Shown here: positions 51,086 through 62,112 of the stretch, in pieces
Layout: each line of letters starts with the position of its first letter
Position numbering within the stretch: position 1 is the first letter of the stretch
From: Rhyacichthys aspro
Taxonomy: Eukaryota > Chordata > Actinopteri > Gobiiformes > Rhyacichthyidae
DNA length: 64,000 bases
Assembly: GCA_036850595.1 (NCBI GenBank)
Contig: CM072159.1
Span: forward strand, 6,041,978-6,105,977
Reading direction: 5' to 3'
Notes under the pieces: model-generated
Told to the model about the DNA's origin: nothing
Databases searched by the model: none
Seen by the model: only the letters and a program-made list of their open reading frames with translations
Made by a program: the position numbers and the translations under genes

Positions 51086-53999
51086 CCCTTTCTATATATG
51101 AGCACCGGAATTACAAGCAGAGATTTTATTTTTGTATATTTTTAGTGGCAAATGGCAAGATTTAAATAGAGCACTTCAGGAAGTCTTTTGTGCCATTAAC
51201 GCAGACTAATTCTTGTATAAAAGCAAAAAAAACAACAACATGAGGCTGGCCAGGCTAGTTCAAAGTAGAAGCAGCATGAACATGTAGCTGTCAAGGCTAA
51301 AGTGGCTGGCTGTGTATGCTATAGGAAGTCAATTAAAAGCCATGTTTGTCCCAAGCCACGTCTATAGAATAGAACCATTTAACACTGTTCTAACTAGAAG
51401 AAAAAAATAATTTACATACTGAAAGCCAGCAGTGCAACAGGACAAGAGTGATTATTTTTAAACCAAACCCAAAAGCAGACGGTTATGTTATTCTCCTGAT
51501 AGCCTTTAAAGGGAAATCTAACACGTCCCGAAGTTAGTAATGAGCGCTGCATAAACACTATTGTCACAATGAAAATCGCAACATGTGTCGCCTGTCATTG
51601 TCATTATCACCGCATCTGCACGCCATGCATTTTCATAGGTGATAGTTGTCATAACAGGATGAGAAAAAAAACACAGACAGATGTTGCACAATGAAACAAA
51701 GAAAGGCATGAAAAGGAAAACAAAAGGGAAGAGTGAGAGACAAGAAGAGAAGTTGGCAGGATGTGGAATGACACTGTGGGTTTCTGAGGCGGATCAAAGT
51801 GGAATAAAACTTGATGTCACCCCGGTGTATCCCCTGAATGCATCATAAAGTCACCAACTGTTATCAAGGCAATTATACCAACTGCCAGCCAGGACCACAA
51901 AGGTATCATTTTCAAAAAGTTATAATTGACCTCACATGAATACTGACTGTGATAAACCTCTATAGACAGTATAAGCCATAGAAATCAGTGCTGATGAAAA
52001 GTAACATTGACACCACAGAAATGCATAAATCCAGACTATGAACATCTCTCTAGAGCTTGCACGCGCACACACACACATACACACAGTTCCTGGCCTGTTT
52101 TATGAATTGCATCATTCACCTCAGTGACACAATCTAGCATAACATAAAACTCTCATTAATTCTGTATTATTTTAGCATTCAGTAATTCATCATTGCTACT
52201 ATGATTAACCAAACTGTCACACTTCTATACAGTCCCATTTATCAAGCATTTGCATGAAAATGTTACGTTTAACATTAGCCATGAATAAATTGTCAGATGC
52301 TGATAGACACTCTGCGCGCTGGCCCTGAATACAACTCTGGGGAATTGCACATTTTACAGCTGTATGACTTTTCTGTTTCACTCGACGGGGCTTTTTTAAC
52401 CAGTTTTTTTTAGATGGACACCAATATTTTTGGATTTATGATTGTGTTGACATACTGATCCAAGGCAGACAAAGCTACATAAGTGTCAATCTAAGTTGTT
52501 GTAAGAGTTTGACCAGATTTGGACTGTTTGAAGTAAAATGGTATACTTTCACTTTCATAGTGTGGCAAAACAAATACATCAGTGTCCCCTCAGGCAGTTT
52601 TTTGATATAAATATTCATTAGGGCAACAACCCCATACAAGACGCAGAATTTTGTAGTCAACAAATCATATACTTTCATGTTTTAACCATATTCAATGTAC
52701 ATTTAATGAACATGCATGTAAGTTTATGACACTACTTAAGAACACTTTGTAATACCTTTAAAGCTCTAAGGTGTAATAATATTGTAAAACATCCAAAGTT
52801 GCGGATGTTTTGTATCTGCAAGATTTCTGCTGATGTTACTATGAGTGTTCATTCAACAGGTGCTCTCTTCCATTAAAGGAGCACTAAAGCAATAATTCAG
52901 ATGTAATTTCATCAGACTATGGGGGTAGCCTTACAAGTAAAACAAGATGGTGATTTAAAAAAGGACACAACTTTGTTAATGTACAAATAAAAATCCTGTT
53001 GGCAAGAAAAGAAAACATTAAGTTTTATCAATAGTGCTATTTGCATGGTACAAACTCTATAAGCTTTTGTATATGTTAAAGTTTTTGAAGTGAGCCCAAC
53101 CATAAGTGACTACAAAAAAAAAATAAAAAAAAATAATAGATGATTTGATTGCTAAAATAAGCTGCAGCCCTAATGTTCAGGACTAATTTTATAAGATAAT
53201 ACAATTTGAATCATATTTTGACAGAGTAAGTAATGTGTCTTGCAAGAAGTTATTTGGTTCTGTACATTTTAATTAAAAATGGAAAAGTCATTTTTGATAA
53301 TATGAAATCTCTTTGAACCATAGACCCTTATAAACCAAACCCTAGATATACTTGCAAAACATATAGTTCACAAACAATGCCTGTACAATGCCTGTACTGT
53401 AGTATGCACAATATTGAGGTACTGCTGATGGGTCGGTTCTGTCACTCATCAACAACATCAACATTAAACATTGTAATCTGCTATAACATACATGAGATGA
53501 CAGTTTTTTTTATTTCGTTTTTTTTCCCAGCTCTACAATGTCTTATTTAGTGCTTTGAAAGTAAAATACTTCATTTTAATGATGCTTCTAACGGGGTTTA
53601 TGGGTTAATATATCAGGAATAGAAGAAATACAAATACCTTTGATATATTAGTCATTACTACACCATGTTAGATCCTAAATTAATTATATCCCTGACTGCT
53701 GTATTCATCAAACTTTATAAATGTATGTGTAATCATTATACTAAATATGCATGTTTATGAAGGTCTATTTTCCAGAAGACTCAAAGGTGATGGAGGTGTT
53801 TCCATCCATGCTATCCTCAGGCTACAAATCTGAATTATGCAGTCACGCTCAGACTCTCAGTATTATAATAATTGTTCTCAAAGGAGGCCACCACTATCTC
53901 ACACACCACTGTGACATGTTGTTAAAGTGATACTCATTTAGTCTCCATAACGTCATTAAAGTGTACTGCTGTAATAGCAAGTGCCATATTAAAGACAAA
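51086..53999. other. Intronic sequence, nothing firm
   Basis: A repeat-free patch at about 51500-51900 (CATTGTCATTATCACCGCAT; CACCCCGGTGTATCCCCTGA) may be conserved. The segment from 52873 begins with ATTAAAGGAGCACTAAAGC, like the edge of a miniature element, but I found no matching other end. Confidence 0.4.
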
Positions 54000-54350
54000 T
54001 CATTCCAGCTTGTCATGTTGGCAGCTCACTTCACTTTGAGGACAGTTCATATTAGTGCGTGGAAAATATTACCACTCTCTCTGCATTTTTATGACAAACG
54101 CAAAAGGCCAAAGAGAATCCTCATTCAAGTGTTTTTAATGAATGCTTCTTTTATATTAAACAAGACAGTAGCCTGCCACTGCATTTTAACGATTATTTCA
54201 CTGTGTGCACAATTTAAGAGCCCATTGTTCCTGTGTTATTAACAGCAAGTCATAATGCCAGCACTTGACACTGTGTGCAAATCTCTTTGGGCTTAATTGT
54301 TGCACGAACACGGCTGTAATTTGTTTAACAGCGTTGCTCGTTTATGTCAC
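54000..54350. promoter_or_regulatory. Candidate conserved non-coding block near the Ig exon
   Basis: Repeat-free DNA about 0.8 kb downstream of the Ig exon in the direction of transcription. It has SOX-type CCATTGTTCC, homeodomain-type GGGCTTAATTGTTGC and TTTTAACGATTATTTC words. The 93-codon plus-strand frame shows no domain. The proximity to the exon and word content suggest an intronic enhancer, unproven. Confidence 0.3.
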
Positions 54351-55079
54351 TTTACCGCAGCAGTTTAAAGGGGAAAGGGCGCCAAACGGAAGCAACAGTG
54401 GACCCTCTCCAACAAGTCAGCAGAGTGACATTCAATACTAAACCTTCGTCGAGTGTATTTAAGAACCATAAGAATCATACTGAGTGCTTTTTGCTCAGTT
54501 ACCTTTTTCCAAGAGTCATTCTTTACATGGATTAACAGAAGATGCAATGCAAGCAACTCAGTCAATGTATGTATTTAGTAAATTAAACTTTATATCAAAT
54601 GAACATTTTATACATAAACAGACAAATGCATATCGTTAGCCTCATAGCATAATTGCTAATAAAAGTCATTTTTCGGCCAAGTTGAGATATCTACCTCACT
54701 CTACTCTCCTAACACTGCTGATTCACTATGTATTATTGGCTGTGTCCTCAGCCTATCAGAGAGCTTTTAATTATTTTTTTCTATTTTTTATTCTATTAGT
54801 ATAAATAAAAAGTTCTTATGTATTTGCTGCTTTTTTCCAAAAACCTTAAAATATGATTTAGGCAATTATGCTATTAGACTAACGATATGGCGTCTTCAGA
54901 GCTACTCAAAAAAATGCTGTCTTATCCTGTCTTTGCAACTACTATTACATAAACTGTATTTTGTCCTTTTCGCCCAAAAAGCATTAGCGTGGATGTTGTT
55001 TCTTTCAGTTGTATTCCAAATGTAAATAAAAGGGAGAGGTACAAATCACTACAGTCAGCGATTACTGACTGTAGAAGTG
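54351..55079. other. Intronic sequence, nothing recognised
   Basis: AT-rich DNA between the candidate block and the exon donor. No repeat family recognised. Confidence 0.55.
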
Positions 55080-55090
55080 GTACTTACGGC
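55080..55090 (-). other. cntfr: Splice donor of the cntfr Ig exon
   Basis: On the minus strand the sequence reads GGCC followed by GTAAGTAC. The GTAAGT matches the U1 consensus. The last exonic base is 55088, and the intron GT is at 55087-55086. The cut falls after the first base of a codon (phase 1). Confidence 0.93.
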
Positions 55091-55321
55091 CGATGCGCAG
55101 GTTGATGGTGTCGCGCCGTTCTCCGTGTGGGTTCTGGAAGCAGCTGTACAGTCCGTTATGGCTGCTGTTGACTTTGGTCAGCAACAGTCTGGGACCCTCT
55201 ATTTTGTGCTGGGCCTTCACATCCGTCCCGTTCACCTTCCATGTCACCGATGTGTTGTTGTCCAAGGAGCCACACTGCATGGTCACGTCACTGCCCATCT
55301 TCTCATACTGGTTTCTCCCGA
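55088..55321 (-). CDS. cntfr: cntfr internal exon: Ig-like domain (D1) of CNTF receptor alpha
   Basis: Partial CDS of ciliary neurotrophic factor receptor alpha, normally a GPI-anchored, cell-surface, ligand-specifying subunit that signals with gp130 and LIFR. This 234-nt exon has a split codon at each end and 77 whole codons. The peptide begins GRNQYEKMGSDV and carries the CNTFR-type signature VTWKVNGTD. The Ig-fold cysteines lie at codons 55272-55274 and 55140-55142. The core tryptophan is at 55239-55241, and the HNGLYSC motif matches the Ig D-x-G-x-Y-x-C pattern. Four N-glycosylation sequons are visible (two overlapping at NNTS, then NGT and NSS). The ATG at 55298 is internal, not a start. 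Signal peptide, fibronectin-III modules and GPI signal would be on other exons not seen here. IL6R, IL11RA and EBI3 have similar domains, but the YEK.GSDVT...VTWKVNGTD wording fits CNTFR best. Confidence 0.93.
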
Positions 55322-55349
55322 CTGCAAACAGACAAAGGGAATGATTTAT
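55320..55349 (-). other. cntfr: Splice acceptor of the cntfr Ig exon
   Basis: On the minus strand a pyrimidine tract, TCCCTTTGTCTGTTTGCAG, ends with AG at 55323-55322, directly before the first exonic base 55321. The first two exonic bases complete a split codon (phase 1). No competing AG lies between the tract and the exon. Confidence 0.93.
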
Positions 55350-55849
55350 AAAAGCAAAAACCTGGTGAAATGGCAGTGAATGGACTTCCTTTTATACATA
55401 GAGCTAGAAGCAAAAGAGAAAATGTCAAGAAAGCAACACACTCTTGTTCAGGAAAAGGACATTTTGGCAATAATTCAAGAGGACAACGAGAAGGGTTGGT
55501 TTTCTTTTGCTCTGAACAAGAAGCCAGATATAAATATATAATGTTTCAGCTGGAACTGACAACATCAACTGCAGGAGTGACACACTGAAAGCGAACTATT
55601 CTTTTTTTTAATTCATACTTAAAATCAGTCTCCCAAATCAAATGTTTTAATGGGACATTTTTGTGTTTCAACATTTCAGAGGCAAAAATACCTACATTCT
55701 CTACTTCAAGATGTGTAATCTGTTTAAAGAATAATAGCTATTCTGATTATGTTGTGTGCTGCTTTTTTATGTAACTTTTTTTAGTTTAATCAAAGACACC
55801 ACAGCTACAAGGAAAATACCTTTCAAAATGCTATACAGCCTAAAAATAT
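55350..55849. other. Intronic sequence, nothing recognised
   Basis: Proximal upstream intron. No repeat family or further exon recognised. Confidence 0.55.
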
Positions 55850-55890
55850 CATTCTCAACTGGTGGGTTAATCACGAGTGAGTGGGTTTAA
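55850..55890 (+). repeat. Possible hAT terminal fragment
   Basis: CATTCTCAACTGGTGGGTTA, then a GAGTGAGTGGG word, resembles the left end of fish hAT elements with CAGTGGTTCTCAACTGGTGG ends. No partner end was found, so it is a fragment or a chance match. Confidence 0.35.
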
Positions 55891-56076
55891 TGTTGAAGAA
55901 GAAAATAGTAGTTTAATTTAAATTTTTTTGTCTGAATGTCCGTTACTCACAAAATGTGTGTCATTAAGGTTGTACTGGAATTTATTACACTTTTTTAAAT
56001 ATAATTTAACTTGGTTTGGACAAAAGTGGGTTCCAACAACAATGATCAGAGAGCCCAAGATGAAACCAAATGTAAC

Positions 56077-56079
<3 letters not shown>

Positions 56080-56139
<60 letters not shown>

Positions 56140-56145
56140 TTTTTT
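56080..56145 (+). repeat. (AT)21 followed by T24
   Basis: A pure AT dinucleotide array at 56080-56121 runs directly into a poly(T) run at 56122-56145. It lies about 760 bp upstream of the exon acceptor and is likely length-polymorphic. Frames of alternating Ile-Tyr through it are artefacts. Confidence 0.95.
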
Positions 56146-58870
56146 ATTTATTGTGTGTGTATATATAGTACAGCATTTAGAAACTGAAAGCAATACAATG
56201 TCTTCTGTCTATACTTGATATCTGTTGAAACCACATGGCTGCAAACTCATTGGACTGTTGTCTCAAAATTTATTTTATGAAAATATAATGTGTAAAAAGA
56301 TGTGTTCTCCTGAGATAACCTGCCCTGTCTCAGGGTTACACAGTGAAGTTAAGAAAGATGGGTAATTCTTTTTTTTCTTTTTTTTTCAGGCTACATCCAG
56401 TTTAATGATTGAGTATCCATGCATTCTAAATTTAATAGAACAAAATACAAAAAAATTATCTAAGCGTTTGGAAATGTAATGTGCATCAGTTGACAGGCAT
56501 ACTGGACATGCATTGGTAGCACAGACTGAAATAAACACTGCACACATGCAATGCCATTGTGCCTTAACAATTCCAATACTGCTAACTGTGACTATAGTTT
56601 TTTTCATTTTTTTATGTCTTGGCATTGTACTAAAAGTCTATTGTATATTCATGTTAGAAACATTATTATTTGCAGCAAGACAGTTAACAAAACTGTCTGA
56701 GATGGTGTTAAGAATAGCCCATATATAATGTGGGATGAATAGGACTTAAGGCCACAGGACTGGGGTTACAAGCCCTCCTGTTTCTGATAAGTCCCATGAG
56801 ACCCGTCTATATGCTACAAGTAAAGACCCCTGATTAGTGCTTAAACACTGAGGATCAGCAGAACAACGGCAGGCCACAATAAAATATTGATCCCTATCTT
56901 AGGAAAAGCCCTCCATTATGAAGGAAGAAAAGGCTGCCAGCACCAGCCTGGGATCAAATGCTGTCAAGATCTTTGTCTTCTTTGACGTCTCTGTCTTTCT
57001 TTTCTGTCTACCCTTTTGTGCCTGCCCCCTCGCTCCTTTATTTCTTTTTTTACCCACAACGCCTCACTTTTCTCTCGCTCAGGCAGCCTTCCTTCTCCCT
57101 GTTAACACACTTGATACAGATGTCAACTTAGTGTTTCATGTATATTTGATATCGCATAACAGAGTCATCTATATTTAATATGACAAGTTCCCTGTCCCCA
57201 TTAACATTAACCTGACACTGTTTGTTCTCTCGATTGCTGTCAGAGCTTCGTTCTCCCAAAGCTTCCTCAGCACTCATCCATCTTCCTCTCAATTATTTCC
57301 TTTTATTGGCTTTCCTCCATTTTTATCGCTTTGCTTCTGACCATGCCAGTCATCTGCATTTGGGCTACATAATGTATCCCCATATGCATGTTAGCAGCCT
57401 TTTCCTTTGATCTGACTGGACCAATGTGTGACCATATTTACATAAATGTTATTTGCATCTTGGAAAAAGCATATAGTTTGACTTTGATGTTAGCTTTGAC
57501 AGTGGCATTGGCTGGTGCTTTTGTGCTTGAGGTGACAACTGTGTGAAGCCTGGAAGAATATGCATTTGTCCTCTGCACTATTTATAATTTAGTGACCATG
57601 TGAGTGAATTTATGGGAGTGAAATCTCAATTATACTGCATATCTGGGTCAGAGTCATAGGATATTAGAGTTATGACACTCACAAAGATTTCCAGGAACCC
57701 AGACGTCCATAAGAGACGACTAGTGGTTCATGCACTAAATCTATTCATTTTCACAATTCCCTAAAGTATGGAGGTTGACAGTTGACAAAAGTGTTTACTA
57801 GCCTTTGTGTAGGTGATCTAAAGTTCTACTTAAATAGATATGCTTAATTCTTATGGGATACTTGTGGATATATGGCCTTTGACCCACACAGGACCTTACA
57901 GAAAATGTATTTTTAACACCAAACAAAGGTGGCTAGAAGCTAATCAAATGAACATGCAGCCATATTGGGCAGTTCTACATCGTAATTTCTCAGTGAGACA
58001 GATGTTGTTCTGGGAAATGTTTTGTGCCCTTGTATTTTTGCACCAAAAAACTCTAACACAGATAATAGGCCATCTATCCAAATGTAACCTTCACAACCCT
58101 AGTTTGAAAACAAAAATAAATAAATAAGTAGGTGATAAAAGTCAGCACTAGTTTTGGAAAAATCTAATCGACTGTTCTCCAAAATATTATAATAATAATA
58201 TTTCTAATAATAAAAAACTGTGCAGCAAGGTTGGGACCAAAGTCTATGAAATGCTTGCATTTTATCAGTTTGTTTGGGGTTTGACTCCATAATACACTTT
58301 TCAAACAGTTCTTTAGGTTCGACTACCCACAGGTATTATTAATAAAATACCATATTTTGCAGTAACTTTGCAGTAACCTATCATGGTCAAATTATGACTA
58401 CATAGTTGGCTGCACAAGGAGGCAATAGTCATAGTGTAGTATTAAACCAGACAAACTTGTGATTCTCTCTTTTTCCTCTGCTCTTTCCCTTTTCTACCGT
58501 TTGCTCTTCTGTGCTTGTTTAATGAGCCCTGACTTCCTGGATTTGGAAAATATAAAAAACATAAAAAATAGCAGTACAAAAGTAAAACAGGATCGTGAAT
58601 GTAGCACTTTTAAAAGGATTGAAGATCTTCATTTAAACTTGCAACGCTCCTGTTCATTCCATTGCCTTTAGGTGGCATTATACTTATCAAAATAAATGCA
58701 TGAAGTCAAAGCCTTTGCGCTCCAATGTCAAAAGAAAATGAGTATTTACTGTACTGTATTTTTTTTCTGCATGGAATAGCATAGAGCGTGGAATATATAT
58801 CGCTAAATGACCTCGCTGCAGTATTTTTCTCCCAGAATAGCGCTGTGATTTTCAACATAGCAATGATTCT
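56146..58870. other. Intronic sequence, nothing recognised
   Basis: Pyrimidine-leaning at about 56985-57080 and 57230-57330. No exon, RNA gene or repeat family recognised. Confidence 0.5.
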
Positions 58871-59180
58871 TTGACCTCCAAAGTTGCATCCCTGCTGCTT
58901 TTGCCGTCCCCCATCCGTCTTATCCTCTGGGGTTACATCACTCTTCCTCTACCATCTCTCCTTTCTAATATCCATCCATCTCCAGCCCTGGCTTTGTCCT
59001 GCACTGTCTATGTTTCATTCCCATCCTCAGCCTTTAACAGCTCCTCCTCCTCTTATCAAAGTTCACATTCGCCCGTTTTCTCTTTCTCTGGCGGGATCTA
59101 TCTTTATCTCGTCTGGCAGTCTGTCTCCTTACCTCCCTCCTTGACATCTGCTCCTTGTCCAAATCAAGCGCTGAACTTCT
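58871..59180 (+). repeat. Pyrimidine-rich stretch
   Basis: Strong C/T bias on the plus strand. Two overlapping frames of 109 and 86 codons exist only because of this composition. Their Ser/Leu/Pro-rich products have no domain. Confidence 0.55.
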
Positions 59181-59732
59181 TTGTGTCCTCTTGTACTTAG
59201 TTTAGTCTGTCTTGTACAAACCCATTTCTCTGTCCTAATGACTTTGACTCTGCCTTCATTCCTTTACTGTCGGCTAAATCCAGCGGCATTAAGACTGCAC
59301 CGGGGCTGGCATTTAAGAAAGGTTCAATTAATATGAAACCAGCAGAATGAATGTGGTGGTAGGTCAAAATCAACTATTTTTAGAGATGAAGGACAATGTC
59401 TTCCAGTGCAATGAAATGCCTCAGTGTCTAGTTAGGTATGGCAATAAGGATAAAAGCTACACTGCAAATCGGAGAAAGTTTGGAAGCTGGCAGAAAAACA
59501 ACCAGAGTCACTCACATAGAGTTTGGTCGTCCAGATAATGCGGAACACAAAAAAGGGTGATATTGTCCAGTCCAGTTACACTTCAGTGATACACTTAGCT
59601 TAAATGGACTGCTCGTTTTTGACACTTTTGTTCGGATTTTGTTTGTGATGTGTTGTGTGTGTAATTTGTAGTTTTCACAGGAGACTAATGTGAGATTAAT
59701 ACATGCTGACTCATTTCTTTGGACACTTCAGC
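59181..59732. other. Intronic sequence, nothing recognised
   Basis: No repeat family, exon or RNA gene recognised. Confidence 0.55.
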
Positions 59733-59855
59733 TGCCTTCCACGGTCTAAAAACATGCATTCATCAGTGAACTGGCCACATTGAATGAATGTGACTGTGAA
59801 TGGTAGCCCTGCTATTAAAGCTGCTGTGATTGGCTCCAACCCTCCAAGACCAGTG
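59733..59855 (+). repeat. Common fish interspersed repeat, diverged body
   Basis: CTTCCACGGTCTAAAAACAT, GTGACTGTGAATGGTAGCCC, then TGTGATTGGCTCCAACCC matches the middle and tail of the family (compare 36338, 41046 and 50947), with more divergence. Confidence 0.5.
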
Positions 59856-60019
59856 AAATCTAACATAAAGATAGTTGGATTCTTTTGTAATTTTGTGTTG
59901 TCTTGTACTGTTGTGATTATTACATTGCCAGGAACAGGTCTCTTGAAAATTTTTACAGTGCAATGTGAACAGTGCTACTTTGATTAAAAAAAAAACCTGC
60001 TTCTATACTAATTGTATTC

Positions 60020-60262
60020 GATCTCAATACAGTATTTGAAACAGTTGACTTCAACATTCATTAAAGGATCCACTCTGCTGTCATGTCTGTCAGATGGGTT
60101 CTAATTTGTTCATCTAAATGTGCAGAACTCATCAGGCACAATCAGCCATGGAGTTCTACAAGGCTCTGTTCTTGGACCCATGCTCCTAATCTACATACTT
60201 CCTTTACATAACACATAATCAGAAAACATGACACTAATTTCCACGGATGAAGTTGTATTTAT
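60020..60262 (+). pseudogene. LINE reverse-transcriptase relic (CR1/L2-like)
   Basis: A dead fragment of a non-LTR retrotransposon reverse transcriptase. In one frame from 60020 the peptide DLNTVFETVDFNI corresponds to the DLSAAFDTVDHxIL motif. In a second frame, at about 60130-60210, SGTISHGVLQGSVLGPMLL corresponds to the SxGVPQGSVLGPLLF motif. The catalytic YADD position, near 60243-60250, reads as STDE. Frameshifts and stops separate the motifs, so it cannot be functional. The spacing resembles fish CR1/L2 elements. It is unrelated to cntfr. Confidence 0.8.
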
Positions 60263-60749
60263 CATTTAAGCTGGCTGACACATTCTTTCTTTCTGATTTC
60301 ATATATCCACCATCTTCAGAAACAAACCCCATAACGGTTAACTCAGTATAAAAAATACTGCATCTCAATTCTCTGAGCAAACCACTGAATACATGCAACA
60401 GCAACACTACAGCAAATGCTAATTATGTGAGGATTAGACTGGGTTTGCATACTCATGGTTGAACTTGTGAATGATTCAGAGCCTCTGTTAAGTCCTCCAT
60501 TTCATATGGGTATTCTCATTCTTGTTGAAGTTAATCTAGTCCATGTTTAGTCATGCCATCTTTTTATCATAACTACATCTCTTTATTTTTATTGCTGACA
60601 TCTTCTCTGAATAAATTCTCCCAAACCGCATCATCCCTCACATGTGGCTTATCATGCGTATGCTGTGCACATGCCACACATGAATAACAGACTTTATGAA
60701 TGAATGGAAACACAAGCGGATGTACTCACAAGTGCACTCATGTACTGAC
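60263..60749. other. Intronic sequence, perhaps more LINE remnant
   Basis: Follows the reverse-transcriptase relic. I can no longer align it to LINE motifs, and no other feature was recognised. Confidence 0.4.
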
Positions 60750-61440
60750 TCTCACAAAACCCGGCATAATGTCCTTGTGCCTCATCAACATACAGACCAG
60801 CAAGCCTAATAACCATAATGACATTTAGCTCAAGAGCTATTGATCTCTGGGTAATAGACAGAGCATTGCAAGTAGCATGGGAGCACCGTTAACCCGCACC
60901 AAATGAGAATCATTAATGCCCTTCAAAAAGCGTCAACTGTTGCTGGGCTAGTTTTGCTCATTAGTCTTCTTATATGATTCATGAGAGCTTTGAAATGAAC
61001 TCATAAATCAGCTGTGTATGGCTTTGTGATTGATTAATGCACAAACCACACCACAAACAACAGGAAGCTACTGTTGCAAAATGCTGTGCAGAATATTCAA
61101 CAAAATATTTATCTCAGGTGTAAACACAACTTGCAGAATCAGTAGTGTTATTGTGCCAGAATGGGAAAAATAACAGGGGATGTTGGGCCCCAAGGGTAAA
61201 GACACCAGTCTACACTATTTTCTTATTCCCAGTAGGATTCTGCAGGGCAATAGAGCCAGTGTTTTTATATGTGATGATTTCCCACTGCAGTGTATTAGCA
61301 TAAGGAGCCCACGTAGTGCCGTGATGTGGGGTCACTGGTGCTAAGATCTGCAGGGCATTATAAGCCCATATCTGTGTCCAAGGGCTATTTAATGAATAAT
61401 GATCACAAACCCTATGGCCAATGAGGCACACAGCAGTCTG
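60750..61440. promoter_or_regulatory. Candidate conserved non-coding block
   Basis: Balanced, repeat-free DNA with dense homeodomain and TALE-type words: AATCATTAATGCCC, GTGATTGATTAATGC, AAATCAGCTGTG, GTATTAGCATAAGGAG and TATTTAATGAATAATGATC. Reading frames are short. It is the most enhancer-like stretch on the upstream side of the exon. Based on composition and words only. Confidence 0.35.
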
Positions 61441-62112
61441 GCTGTTTGTAAAAGTGAGTGATGAGACCTAAATTCTGTACAACAACAAAAAATAGGGTAG
61501 TGTTATTATGCACATTCATAGCAGACAGGATACAGTAAGTAGGTCTAATGGGAATAAGTTATACATAGACATGTACTTGAGAAGTATGTATTCGTGTTTT
61601 ATAAACAAGAACAAATGCGGAGACATCGAGATCATTTGTGCGCAGCAAAAGAGAAGAGGTCAAGAAGAGAAGAGCAGTTGTGCTCAAGAGAAATCTGACA
61701 AATACTGTATAACTGCAGTAACAAGGAAAACAGATGGAAGACGTTTACCATTTGGATTGGAGCAGTCAATTAAGGTCAGATTCACATCAGTGAAGAGTCA
61801 GGGGGAATATCCACGAGACAGGCAGCTCCACTGTTGGATCAGCTGATTAAACATCAGCAGAATTACTTGATCAAACATCAGGCGACTAAGCGGGCCATTG
61901 TTCTGAGCTTTCCCTCTGCATTATGATTAAATGGGCTTTTATGAGGTTAAGACATTGACTCAAATAAGTTAGCATAGGGCTTGTTAAGACATTTTGCAGA
62001 CACATTAAAGTATTACACAAAATAAAGATGTACAAGAATACAAAAAAATAAATAAATGCTGACCTGTAATTTCATTATAATATATTTCTTAACTGATGTT
62101 TGAAGTTTATGA
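61441..62112. other. Intronic sequence, nothing recognised
   Basis: The 112-codon plus-strand frame at 61508-61846 is Lys/Arg/Ser/Gln-rich with no domain and no supporting splice signals I trust. Confidence 0.5.

Larger units (their letters stand above)
1..55087 (-). other. cntfr: cntfr intron downstream of the Ig exon (partial)
   Basis: The consensus donor at 55087 opens an intron that continues leftwards. I looked on the minus strand for the expected next exons, which encode the two fibronectin-III modules of the receptor, including the conserved Cys-containing first module and the WSxWS box. I recognised neither. If none was missed, this intron exceeds 55 kb. It contains all the repeats listed below 55 kb and no other convincing exon. 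Assigning the whole interval to one intron is an inference. A short diverged exon, or a nested gene with small exons, could have escaped reading by eye. Confidence 0.55.

Noticed and set aside
52873..53160. Second TTAA-type miniature element beginning ATTAAAGGAGCAC
   Set aside because: No matching inverted end was found downstream.
55062..55298. ATG at 55298 as a translation start with the stop at 55062
   Set aside because: The coding sequence clearly continues upstream to the acceptor at 55321 and stops at the donor at 55088. The codons from 55087 down to 55062 are intronic.
55077..55379. Plus-strand frames of 100 and 83 codons over the cntfr exon
   Set aside because: They are antisense shadows of the real minus-strand exon.
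58871..59200. Frames of 109 and 86 codons
   Set aside because: They occur in pyrimidine-rich DNA, overlap in different frames and have only compositional Ser/Leu/Pro content.
61508..61846. 112-codon plus-strand frame
   Set aside because: It has no recognisable domain, poor codon-like composition, and sits among intronic repeats.
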